A stretch of DNA of 64,000 nt from RGIG7450 sp045633565 (lineage in GTDB: Bacteria > Bacillota > Clostridia > RUG12999): positions 62,001-126,000 of the forward strand of contig JAZQYO010000006.1 in the NCBI GenBank assembly GCA_045633565.1, written 5' to 3'. A program made the translations under genes and the position numbers. The notes under the pieces were generated by a model. That model was given only the letters and a program-made list of their open reading frames with translations, did no database searches and was not told the DNA's origin. Each line of letters begins with the position of its first letter. The stretch's first letter is position 1. Below, one piece after another: positions 15,233-23,053 of this stretch.

Positions 15233-15721
15233 TTAATATCCGAATTCTTCCGATAAGGAATCGTCATTATCAACCCAATCAAACACATCTATCATACGGT
15301 ATGTATCCTCGGTGTCACGGATGATGATGGTTTTAATTCCGGCGTTTATAATTGTGCGTTTGCACATTGCGCAGGAACTTGCCTCACTAATCAGCTCCCC
15401 GGTGGATTTTTCAACTCCCACAAGATACATAGTTGCGCCCAGCATATCCTTTCTTGATGCGCTAATAATTGCATTTGCCTCGGCGTGTACGCTGCGGCAG
15501 AGTTCATATCTTTCGCCACGGGGAATGTTCAGTTTCTCGCGCATGCAAAAACCAAGCTCGCTGCAGTTTTTGCGTCCTCTGGGGGCACCGTTGTAGCCGG
15601 TGGAAATAATCTCATCATTTTTAACGATTATTGCACCGAAGCAACGTCTGATGCAGGTGCTTCTTTCAAGTACGGTCTGTGCTATATCAAGATAATAATT
15701 ATGTTTGTCTCTTCTGGTCAT
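15233..15721 (-). CDS. Deoxycytidylate (dCMP) deaminase family protein (ComEB-like)
   Basis: This 162-residue zinc hydrolase deaminates dCMP to dUMP for dTTP synthesis. The zinc motifs are CRSVHAEANAII (H-A-E) and ASSCAMCKRTI (C-x2-C). STGYNGAPRGRKNC is the conserved substrate loop. The start at 15721 has GAGGTGAC just upstream. A longer reading from 15748 lacks a ribosome binding site. The gene is monocistronic, convergent with the SLH gene. In a competence context such proteins are named ComEB, but no com genes are nearby. Confidence 0.9.
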   Translation of the reverse strand: MTRRDKHNYYLDIAQTVLERSTCIRRCFGAIIVKNDEIISTGYNGAPRGRKNCSELGFCMREKLNIPRGERYELCRSVHAEANAIISASRKDMLGATMYLVGVEKSTGELISEASSCAMCKRTIINAGIKTIIIRDTEDTYRMIDVFDWVDNDDSLSEEFGY

Positions 15722-15827
15722 TAAAGTCACCTCACAACTATTATACAATAAGAAAAAACAAATTGCAATATGTTTATTTGTGTGATAAAATATGTTTATT
15801 GGAAATCATATTAAACAAGGAGAATAT

Positions 15828-16748
15828 ATGAAGCTTTATTTTGCGCCCATGGAAGGGATAACATCATACACCTTTAGAAATACGCACGCTGAAATTTTTG
15901 GCGGATGTGACGAGTATTTTGCGCCTTTTATTGTCCCGTCCGAGAACGAGAGAATCAGCAGAAAAACGCTCAGAGATATTATAAAGGAAAACAACAGAGT
16001 GCCTTTAAGAGCGCAGGTGCTTTGCAGCAGCGGAAAGGCATTTGTGCAGTTTGCCGAAAGGGTAAAATATGCCGGATTTGATGAAGTGAATTTAAACCTG
16101 GGATGCCCGTCGGGAACTGTTGTGAAAAAAGGCAGAGGTGCGGGTGCACTTAAAGACACAGATGCGCTTGATGAAATGCTTGATTATATATTCTCAAACA
16201 CAACCGCAAAGGTTTCCGTTAAAACAAGAACGGGCTTTTACTCTCACGAGGAATTTGATGAGATAATGAGAGTGTTTAACAGATATCCAATCTGTGAGCT
16301 TATAATCCATCCGAGAGTGAGAGAGGACTTTTATAAGGGTAGCCCCAATATGGAGGCGTTTGACAGGGCATATCGCACATCACCGCTTGATATTTGCTAT
16401 AACGGAGATGTTTTTTCTAAAGAGGGTTATGAAAAAATTGCCGAGCGTTACCCCAAATTAACCGGAGTCATGATAGGAAGGGGAGCAATTATAAACCCTG
16501 CGTTGTTCAGAGAAATAAAAGGCGGAAAGAAGCTGGCAACAGATGAACTTTTAACCTTTTCCCGATTGCTTGAAAAGAGGTATATGGAGGTTTTGAAATG
16601 TGAGGCTTATACCATCCACAGGCTTAAGGAAATGTGGATTTTCGTTATGCAAAACTTTCCGGAAGAAAAGAAAATTTTAAAAGCAATTAAAAAAGCAAAT
16701 AAGCTGTCAGATTTAAACAGCGCTATTGAGATGCTGCCCGAGCTTTAG
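15828..16748 (+). CDS. tRNA-dihydrouridine synthase
   Basis: This 306-residue flavoenzyme reduces uridines in the tRNA D-loop using FMN and NADPH. Seen are the N-terminal FAPMEGITSYTFR, the catalytic LNLGCPSGTVVKKGRGAGALK with the active-site Cys, VKTRTGF, HPRVREDFYKG and GVMIGRGAIINP. The start at 15828 has AAGGAG at proper spacing. An upstream in-frame ATG at 15792 is weaker. The next gene, an inositol-phosphatase family member, follows after 9 bases. The subfamily (DusA/B/C) cannot be fixed by eye. Confidence 0.93.
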   Translation: MKLYFAPMEGITSYTFRNTHAEIFGGCDEYFAPFIVPSENERISRKTLRDIIKENNRVPLRAQVLCSSGKAFVQFAERVKYAGFDEVNLNLGCPSGTVVKKGRGAGALKDTDALDEMLDYIFSNTTAKVSVKTRTGFYSHEEFDEIMRVFNRYPICELIIHPRVREDFYKGSPNMEAFDRAYRTSPLDICYNGDVFSKEGYEKIAERYPKLTGVMIGRGAIINPALFREIKGGKKLATDELLTFSRLLEKRYMEVLKCEAYTIHRLKEMWIFVMQNFPEEKKILKAIKKANKLSDLNSAIEMLPEL

Positions 16749-16757
16749 GAGATTATT

Positions 16758-17519
16758 ATGGATATAAAAAAGGTTATAGAAATTGTCCGGGAAACGGACA
16801 AAATATTTTTTGATGACGAGCTTCGGGGCGATGTCAGAGAAAAAGGAAAGTATGACTATGTTACTGCTGCAGATACCGGCATTTCAGAGTATCTTCACCG
16901 CAGACTGAAAGAGGAATTCCCCGAAACAGGCTTTAAATCAGAGGAGGAAAAAACCTTTGAAAACTGCCGGGATTATTGGATTTTAGACCCTATTGACGGA
17001 ACTACAAATTTTATGCATCAGATTAATCAGTGCGCAGTTTCACTCGGACTTTGCTCAGACGGGGAGCTCGTGGCAGGAATAGTTTATGTGCCCTACACAA
17101 AAGAGCTTTTTTGGGCAGAAAAAGGCAAGGGCGCATTTTTAAATGGAATCGCCATCAATTGCAGTAAACATGATAAGCTGCCTGATTGTCTGGGGGCTAT
17201 TGAGCTGAATGCTTATTTTAAAAATGAATGTGACCAGGCTCTGGAGCAGGCGAAAAAGATTTATCTTCGCTGTCAGGATGTGCGGGTAATCGGCTGTGCC
17301 GCAGTGGGACTCTGTTATGTTGCCTGTGGCAAACTTGATGTTTTTTTAGGCAGACGTTTAAAGCCGTGGGATTTTGCGGCAGGATATGTGATTGTAAATG
17401 AGGCAGGAGGAAATGTAACCACGCCTGACGGGAAGGTGGATGCCGGGATTTTAAATCAGCATATTGTGGCAACAAACGGCCTTGTTCACAATGAATTTTT
17501 AAGCCTGATAAACGAATAA
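16758..17519 (+). CDS. Inositol monophosphatase family protein
   Basis: This 253-residue Mg-dependent phosphatase has FKSEEEK (metal-binding Glu), WILDPIDGTTNFMH (the family signature DPIDGT-x-NF) and WDFAAGYVIVNEAGGNVTTPDG (second metal motif WD-x-AAG). Members hydrolyse inositol phosphates, other sugar phosphates or 3',5'-bisphosphonucleotides. The exact substrate is open. It is likely co-transcribed with the dihydrouridine synthase gene. A separate promoter lies downstream for GH36. Confidence 0.93.
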   Translation: MDIKKVIEIVRETDKIFFDDELRGDVREKGKYDYVTAADTGISEYLHRRLKEEFPETGFKSEEEKTFENCRDYWILDPIDGTTNFMHQINQCAVSLGLCSDGELVAGIVYVPYTKELFWAEKGKGAFLNGIAINCSKHDKLPDCLGAIELNAYFKNECDQALEQAKKIYLRCQDVRVIGCAAVGLCYVACGKLDVFLGRRLKPWDFAAGYVIVNEAGGNVTTPDGKVDAGILNQHIVATNGLVHNEFLSLINE

Positions 17520-17525
17520 ATTATA

Positions 17526-17554
17526 TTGACTTTTAAAGCTGAAAGAGCTACAAT
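17526..17554 (+). promoter_or_regulatory. Promoter of the GH36 gene
   Basis: TTGACT (17526-17531), a 17-base spacer and TACAAT (17549-17554), 29 bases before the start codon. Confidence 0.65.
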
Positions 17555-17583
17555 AATATTATTATAAAATAAGGAGAAGGGTT

Positions 17584-19692
17584 ATGAATTTTGAAACTAA
17601 AAGATACCAGTTTGGTGACACGGTAGTTGAATATATTATTGACGAGCAAAAAACTACGGGGCTTGTACTTTATCCTGCAGAAAAAGCTGATGAAGTAAAA
17701 AGAGGCTGGGAATATCCCGAGGGCGAATTTAACCCCCGTGCAAAATATTCTCACGGATGTATATGCGGCAGACTTGCATATTATCACATGGTGGGACAAG
17801 GGATACCGGCACCGGGCGATACGATGAAAAGCTTTATTGAAAAACTTGAATTTGTTTCGCAAAAGCTTACAGAGGACGGCAAAAGAAAAACCGTCGAAAC
17901 ACGTCTTGATTGTGAAAATGGTTGTCAGATTATTCACAAACTTACATATATCGAAGGACTTGGCGGTTTTGAAGTTGAAACTGAATTTGTAAACAGCGGC
18001 GACAAGGATGTTGTGCTTGATATGCTCACAAGCTTTTCGCTTGATAACTTAAGCCCGATGCAGTATGATGATGGTCCGAATGCTTACTTCTTCCATCGTT
18101 TTTATGGCGGCTGGAGTAAAGAGGGAAAACATCTGTGCCAGTCCATTGAGGAAATTGGTATGGAGAAATCCTGGCCCGGCTGGCCTCAGAACAACGGTAA
18201 CGAAAGATTTGGATGTATAGGCACTTACAGTACCACAAAATATTTCCCCACAGCTGCTTTTGAAGATAAAAAGGCAGGCGTTTTATGGGGTGCACAGCTT
18301 GTTTACAATGCAACCTGGGAAATGGAGCTTACAAGATGGGACAACGCTTTCTCACTTAGCGGTGGTCTTGGCGACAGGGAATTTTGCGGTTGGAAAAAGA
18401 ATGTGAAAAAAGGCGAAAGCTTTAAAGCTCCCAAAGCCTATGTTGCAACAGCAACGGGTGACATTTTCGATGTTTGTGCAAGACTTACCGATATGCACAG
18501 ACCGGCAGTTGAAGCATACGGCGAAAAAGGACTTCCCACTGCATATAATGAATACTGTGCTACATGGGGTGAGCCTACTCAGGAAAAAATGCTTAAATAC
18601 TGTGAGGCGGTTAAACCTTTTGGAATAAAATATCTTGTAATTGATGCAGGCTGGTGCTGTGCGGGTAACGAGCAGGAAGGTAACGGCGAGTGGCCTATTG
18701 ACAAAACAATTTTCCCCGACATGAAGGAAATGAACAGAATAATTCGTGAAAACGGAATGATTCCGGGCGTATGGTTTGAATTTGAATGTACCACAAAAGG
18801 CTCCAAAATGTTTGAGCCGGAATATGACCACATGCATCTGAAACTTGACGGAAACGTTATTAAAAACTGGGAACGCCGTTCTTATTGGGATTTAAGACGT
18901 CAGGATGTTCAGGACTACCTTTATGAAAAGGTTATAAAAATGCTCAAGGATAACGATTTTGGTTACATCAAGGTTGACTATAACGGAAATCCGGGCGGAG
19001 AAGCGGATGGCGCCGAGTCGGGTGCTGAGTCAATCCGTCAGCAGGCAGAATGTATCCACCAGTTCTTTAAACTTATGAAAAAGGAAATTCCCGACCTTAT
19101 TATAGAAAACTGTGCAGGTGGCGGTCATAGAAATGACGCACTTCAGCTTTCAACTGCGGCTTACTGTTCATTCTCTGATGCTCACGAAGCTGTTGAAATC
19201 CCGTACATTGCAGCAAATATGCATTACTTAATGCTTCCGCAGCAATCATCTGTCTGGTGTGTTTTCCATGAAGACGACGATGCTGACAGGCTGAAATATT
19301 CTCTTGCGGCGACATTTTTGGGCAGGGTTTGTCTGTCCGGTCATGTGGACAAACTTGCTGACTGGCAGAGAGATATTGTTGCCGATGCAATGAAGTTCTA
19401 TGATAAACTTGAAGACGTTATTATAAATGGAAGAACTAAAATTTACGGTAACAGAAATAACAACACAAGATATCCTGAGGGCGTTCAGGCGGTTGTAAGA
19501 AAAACCGAAGATGAAATTTTAATGGTTTACCACGCTTTCGGCGATGACCTTAAAGATGTGGAAATTGAAATTCCATCGGGCTTTAAAGTTAAAGCAGACT
19601 TTTATGCAGACAACATAAAAGTTACAGACGGCAAAATCTTTATTAAAGACACCAAGCCATTCACTGCCGGGGCAGTACTACTTGGCAAATAA
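17584..19692 (+). CDS. Glycoside hydrolase family 36 (alpha-galactosidase-like)
   Basis: This 702-residue protein has an N-terminal beta-sandwich (1-280), a TIM barrel (about 290-600) and a C-terminal beta domain. The barrel carries YLVIDAGWCC, GVWFEFECTTKGS, FGYIKVDYNGNPGG (the Asp of K-V-D-Y-N is the expected nucleophile), IIENCAGGGHRND and FSDAHEAVEIPYIAANMHYLML (expected acid/base Asp). There is no signal peptide, so it acts in the cytoplasm on imported oligosaccharides. Alpha-galactosidase or alpha-N-acetylgalactosaminidase activity is possible. The second Trp of the classical KWDMNR motif is Val here, so specificity is uncertain. Repeat copy B follows its stop. Confidence 0.88.
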   Translation: MNFETKRYQFGDTVVEYIIDEQKTTGLVLYPAEKADEVKRGWEYPEGEFNPRAKYSHGCICGRLAYYHMVGQGIPAPGDTMKSFIEKLEFVSQKLTEDGKRKTVETRLDCENGCQIIHKLTYIEGLGGFEVETEFVNSGDKDVVLDMLTSFSLDNLSPMQYDDGPNAYFFHRFYGGWSKEGKHLCQSIEEIGMEKSWPGWPQNNGNERFGCIGTYSTTKYFPTAAFEDKKAGVLWGAQLVYNATWEMELTRWDNAFSLSGGLGDREFCGWKKNVKKGESFKAPKAYVATATGDIFDVCARLTDMHRPAVEAYGEKGLPTAYNEYCATWGEPTQEKMLKYCEAVKPFGIKYLVIDAGWCCAGNEQEGNGEWPIDKTIFPDMKEMNRIIRENGMIPGVWFEFECTTKGSKMFEPEYDHMHLKLDGNVIKNWERRSYWDLRRQDVQDYLYEKVIKMLKDNDFGYIKVDYNGNPGGEADGAESGAESIRQQAECIHQFFKLMKKEIPDLIIENCAGGGHRNDALQLSTAAYCSFSDAHEAVEIPYIAANMHYLMLPQQSSVWCVFHEDDDADRLKYSLAATFLGRVCLSGHVDKLADWQRDIVADAMKFYDKLEDVIINGRTKIYGNRNNNTRYPEGVQAVVRKTEDEILMVYHAFGDDLKDVEIEIPSGFKVKADFYADNIKVTDGKIFIKDTKPFTAGAVLLGK

Positions 19693-19928
19693 ATTTAAGG
19701 GCAGTCGCCTTTAGCGCAGACCGTTTAAAGGCGATGCTGAATAATTACAAACAAAAAGAATAAACTTAGGTGGAAATTCGCATTTTATGCGAATTTCTTT
19801 TTTATGTGCCTTTAAACTACGGACACTCCTCACCTCTCGACGTATCTATATACGCCTTCGGGCACGCCTCGGAACTTTGTTCCGAGTTTCGGATTTTCCA
19901 TTCTGCATCTAAACTCGCCAGCCTCGTC
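19692..19928 (+). repeat. 240-bp interspersed repeat, copy B (immediately after the GH36 gene)
   Basis: Same element as 2223-2463 in the same orientation relative to the upstream gene. Shared blocks in order are TTTAGCGCAGACCGTTTAAAGGC, GAAATTCGCATTTTATGCGAATTTC with T6, GCCTTTAAACTACGGACAC, CTCACCTCTCGACGTAT, CGCCTTCGGGCACGCC, the hairpin CGGAAC/GTTCCG and CCATTCTGCATC. The hairpin changes CGGACC/GCTCCG to CGGAAC/GTTCCG, a compensatory change. It serves as the GH36 terminator. Confidence 0.8.
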
Positions 19929-20026
19929 TGGAAAATTCCCATATATTGCATTTGTAATTATGTAAACCGATGTGTTATAATGAGAAAGTGCTTTTGCACA
20001 AATAATAAACGGAGGTTATACATAAA

Positions 20027-20623
20027 ATGAAAAAAATAGTAATAAGTGCGGCAGCGGCCATGATGGCGCTGTCTATCGGGGCGTCGGCAGCGACGCATAC
20101 AGTCCAGAAGGGCGACACCATGTGGAAAATTGCCGTAAAATATGAGGCAGGGCTCAGTGAGATACGGGATGCAAATCCGCAGGTTACAAATGCAAACCTG
20201 ATTTATCCGGGACAGGTACTTAACATTCCCACGGTTGATGCGGAGGTTTTGGAGTTTGAAAATGAGATTGTTCGGCTTGTGAACGAAATCAGAAAAGAAA
20301 ATGGCTTAAACACGCTTACACATGACTGGGAGCTCAGCCGTGTGGCACGGTACAAATCTCAGGATATGAAAGACAAAAAATATTTTGCTCATAACAGCCC
20401 TACATACGGAACGCCCTATCAGATGATGACGAGCTTTGGTATTACATATAGAAGTGCAGGGGAAAACCTTTCGCAAGGGTATTCCTCGCCTAAAGTGGTT
20501 GTAAATGCGTGGATGAATTCTGCCGGGCATCGGAAAAATATCTTAAATCCGTCATATACTAAAATTGGCGTTGGTTATGTTAAAAGCGGTAATTATTGTA
20601 CACAAATGTTTACCGGAAAATAA
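20027..20623 (+). CDS. Secreted LysM - CAP (SCP-like) domain protein
   Basis: This 198-residue protein has a signal peptide (MKKIVISAAAAMMALSIGASA). One LysM peptidoglycan-binding domain follows (HTVQKGDTMWKIAVKYEAGL...NPQV...LIYPGQVLNIP, residues 24-67). A CAP domain runs from about residue 78 to the end (RKENGLNTLTHDWELSRVARYKSQDM, YFAHNSPTYGTPY, GENLSQGYSSPKVVVNAWMNSAGHRKNILN). Such YkwD-like proteins sit in the cell wall or spore coat, and their molecular role is poorly defined. It has its own promoter (TTGTAA, then TATAAT 18 bases later). The trpB T-box promoter begins just after its stop. Confidence 0.92.
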   Translation: MKKIVISAAAAMMALSIGASAATHTVQKGDTMWKIAVKYEAGLSEIRDANPQVTNANLIYPGQVLNIPTVDAEVLEFENEIVRLVNEIRKENGLNTLTHDWELSRVARYKSQDMKDKKYFAHNSPTYGTPYQMMTSFGITYRSAGENLSQGYSSPKVVVNAWMNSAGHRKNILNPSYTKIGVGYVKSGNYCTQMFTGK

Positions 20624-20627
20624 AATG

Positions 20628-20656
20628 TTGACAAGAGAACAACTCAGTGATATAAT
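20628..20656 (+). promoter_or_regulatory. Promoter of the trpB T-box leader
   Basis: TTGACA (20628-20633), 17 bases, TATAAT (20651-20656). Confidence 0.85.
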
Positions 20657-20662
20657 TATCTT

Positions 20663-20916
20663 AATTTAATAGAAAAAACCGTTGAGGCAGAAAAAAAGCA
20701 GGTAAGGTCTTTTAAAGCGAGCGGATTATGGTGAGAGTTCCGCATAGGCTGCTGCATAATATGGACTGCCGTAGGGCAGCGTCAAATGCGCTGACGAGGG
20801 GGCTTGCGTAAGTGGCCCGGGATATGATGGTATCCTGATGAGTAAAAAACAAGGTGGCACCGCGGAAAAGATTTTTCGCCCTTGATTTGCATTTATGCAA
20901 ATCAAGGGTTTTTGTT
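20663..20916 (+). promoter_or_regulatory. T-box leader (tRNA-Trp responsive) upstream of trpB
   Basis: The T-box signature AAGGTGGCACCGCGG lies at 20851-20865. It is followed by the terminator TTGATTTGCAT/ATGCAAATCAA (20879-20908) with T-run. In the stem I region, AATATGGACTGC offers TGG (20762-20764) as specifier codon, matching uncharged tRNA-Trp and the tryptophan gene downstream. When tRNA-Trp is uncharged the antiterminator should form and trpB be expressed. Confidence 0.93.
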
Positions 20917-20932
20917 TTAAGGAGAGATAAAA

Positions 20933-20980
20933 ATGACAGTGATATTTTTGCCGGGAGTTCGATGGCGCATCAATGCTTGA
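20933..20980 (+). CDS. 15-residue ORF between T-box and trpB
   Basis: ATG at 20933 follows a strong ribosome binding site (AAGGAGAG) right after the T-box terminator and reads MTVIFLPGVRWRINA then TGA. trpB has its own ribosome binding site 46 bases later. It may be a small leader peptide with one Trp codon, or the leftover start of a deleted gene that once followed the T-box. Without homologs either reading stays open. Confidence 0.35.
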   Translation: MTVIFLPGVRWRINA

Positions 20981-21026
20981 TTTTAACTTCATATTATGTT
21001 ATTATTAATTAAAAGGAGATTAAGCT

Positions 21027-22268
21027 ATGAATAAATATAAAGATTTTGAAAACTATCTTAAAGAATTCCCCAATGCTGAGGGTTATTTTGGCGAATATGG
21101 AGGGTCATATCAGGCAGAGGAACTGATAGAAGCTTTTAAAGAAGCGGATGATGCTTATGAAGCCATCTGTCATTCTGCTCAGTTTATAAATGAGCTTCGC
21201 AGAATCAGAAAAGAGTTTCAGGGCAGACCTACGCCTGTTTACCATTGCGAGAGACTTTCCAAGATTTTCGGTAACTGCCAGATATATCTTAAGAGAGAAG
21301 ATTTAAACCATACCGGCGCTCATAAGCTCAATCACTGTATGGGTGAGGGACTACTTGCCAAATATATGGGTAAAAAGAAGATTATTGCCGAAACGGGCGC
21401 AGGTCAGCATGGCGTTGCGATAGCAACTGCAGCCGCATATTTCGGTATGGAATGTGATGTTTACATGGGCGAAGTTGACATCGCTAAACAGCATCCTAAC
21501 GTTATCAGAATGAAAATGCTGGGAGCGAATGTTATTCCCGTTACAAAAGGCCTCAAAACTTTAAAAGAGGCTTGCGATGCAGCTTTTGAAGCATATCTTA
21601 AAGAATATAAGGACGCAATTTATTGCATAGGTACAGCGGCAGGCCCCCATCCGTTCCCCAAAATGGTGAGGGATTTTCAGTCAGTTATCGGTATTGAAGC
21701 AAGAGAGCAGTTTTTAGAGATGACAGGAATTATGCCTGACGCGGTTTGTGCCTGCGTTGGCGGTGGCTCAAACTCGCTTGGTATGTTTGTGCCCTTCCTT
21801 GCTGACCCTGTTGAAATTTACGGAATCGAGCCTCTCGGTCGTGGCGCAAAAGTGGGTGACCATGCAGCTACGATGGCATATGGTACAAAAGGTATTATTC
21901 ACGGTTATTCAAGCTATGTTCTTCAGGACGAAAACGGCGAGCCGCTTCCGGTTTATTCTATTGCCAGTGGGCTTGACTATCCGGGTGTAGGCCCCGAACA
22001 TGCTCACCTTCGTGATGCAGGCAGAGTTCATTATGATACTGTTTCGGATGAGGAAGCAATGGAAGCCTTCTTCCTGCTTTCAAGATATGAAGGGATTATA
22101 CCTGCTATTGAAAGTGCGCACGCAGTTGCTTATGCAATCCGCTATGCAAAAGAGCACAAATCAGGCTCAATTCTTGCCTGTCTGTCAGGTCGTGGTGATA
22201 AAGACATAGATTATGTTTATGAAAAATATGGCTGCGGCGAAAAATTTAAACTTGATTATGATATTTAA
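21027..22268 (+). CDS. trpB: Tryptophan synthase beta subunit
   Basis: This 413-residue PLP enzyme condenses indole with L-serine to tryptophan. Landmarks are LKREDLNHTGAHKLNH with the Schiff-base Lys100, AETGAGQHG with the catalytic Glu122, CVGGGSNSLGMF (phosphate loop) and SGLDYPGVGPEHAHL. No trpA or other trp gene is adjacent. It therefore either salvages free indole or works with a TrpA encoded elsewhere. Regulation by the T-box with a TGG specifier fits a tryptophan role. A terminator follows. Confidence 0.96.
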   Translation: MNKYKDFENYLKEFPNAEGYFGEYGGSYQAEELIEAFKEADDAYEAICHSAQFINELRRIRKEFQGRPTPVYHCERLSKIFGNCQIYLKREDLNHTGAHKLNHCMGEGLLAKYMGKKKIIAETGAGQHGVAIATAAAYFGMECDVYMGEVDIAKQHPNVIRMKMLGANVIPVTKGLKTLKEACDAAFEAYLKEYKDAIYCIGTAAGPHPFPKMVRDFQSVIGIEAREQFLEMTGIMPDAVCACVGGGSNSLGMFVPFLADPVEIYGIEPLGRGAKVGDHAATMAYGTKGIIHGYSSYVLQDENGEPLPVYSIASGLDYPGVGPEHAHLRDAGRVHYDTVSDEEAMEAFFLLSRYEGIIPAIESAHAVAYAIRYAKEHKSGSILACLSGRGDKDIDYVYEKYGCGEKFKLDYDI

Positions 22269-22269
22269 A

Positions 22270-22297
22270 AAAGGCGAGGTATTTCCTCGCTTTTTTG
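22270..22297 (+). terminator. Terminator of trpB
   Basis: GGCGAGG/CCTCGC hairpin followed by TTTTTT. Confidence 0.8.
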
Positions 22298-22313
22298 TTA
22301 AAGGAGTCTTATT

Positions 22314-22889
22314 ATGAAAAAGACATCAAAAAATACCAAGAGCAAAATTGTATCGGCGGCATGGAAGCTTTTTTATCAGCAGGGATATGATGACACAACA
22401 GTTGAGGAGATAATTGCCGAATCGGGAACCTCAAAAGGGTCTTTCTATCACTATTTTGAAGGTAAGGATGCACTGCTGGGTTCACTTTCGTATCTGTTTG
22501 ATGAAAAGTATGAGGAGCTTGTAATTCCACCTGAAATGAGCACTTTTGATGCGCTGATTTTCTTAAATCAGGAGCTTTTTGGCATGATAGAGGACAGCGT
22601 GTCAATCAGTCTTTTATCACGTCTTTTGTCCACCCAGCTTGTAACAAAAGGGGATAAACATTTGCTTGACCGCAACAGGGTTTACTATAAACTTTTAAAA
22701 CAAATTGTGTCGGACGGACAGAAAAAGGGCGAGATAACCACCGATATGGTGGCAAACGAAATTGTGAAGCTTTACGCACTTTGCGAAAGGGCGCTCATGT
22801 ATGATTGGTGCCTGTGCAATGGTGAGTATTCGCTCAAGCGCTATGCTTCAGATGTAATGCCTATGCTTTTGTCTAAAATACGTTTATAA
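22314..22889 (+). CDS. TetR-family transcriptional regulator
   Basis: This 191-residue protein has the N-terminal TetR helix-turn-helix (KIVSAAWKLFYQQGYDDTTVEEIIAESGTSKGSFYHYFEGKDALLGSL). An all-helical ligand domain of unknown specificity follows. It precedes putP, and the 46-bp palindrome at 22939-22984 overlapping the putP promoter is a plausible binding site. Repression of putP by this regulator is an inference from position. Confidence 0.92.
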   Translation: MKKTSKNTKSKIVSAAWKLFYQQGYDDTTVEEIIAESGTSKGSFYHYFEGKDALLGSLSYLFDEKYEELVIPPEMSTFDALIFLNQELFGMIEDSVSISLLSRLLSTQLVTKGDKHLLDRNRVYYKLLKQIVSDGQKKGEITTDMVANEIVKLYALCERALMYDWCLCNGEYSLKRYASDVMPMLLSKIRL

Positions 22890-22938
22890 ATTCGTATAGC
22901 CTGTTTTTGCGTTAAAATAAAAACAAAAATTATTTTAT

Positions 22939-22984
22939 AATAGAGAACAAAGTACAGACTATAGTCTAAACTTAGTTCTCTATT
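22939..22984. promoter_or_regulatory. 46-bp palindrome overlapping the putP promoter (candidate TetR operator)
   Basis: Outer arms AATAGAGAAC (22939-22948) and GTTCTCTATT (22975-22984) are perfectly complementary. The centre AGACTATAGTCT is also self-complementary. The right arm overlaps the -35 box TTGATT (22983-22988) of the promoter whose -10 is TATACT (23006-23011, 17-base spacer). There is no T-run, so it is not a terminator. Confidence 0.6.
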
Positions 22985-23053
22985 GATTTTTGTATTTTTA
23001 TGTGGTATACTGTATAACATACGAAAATTTATACATAAAAAGGAGAAATAATT

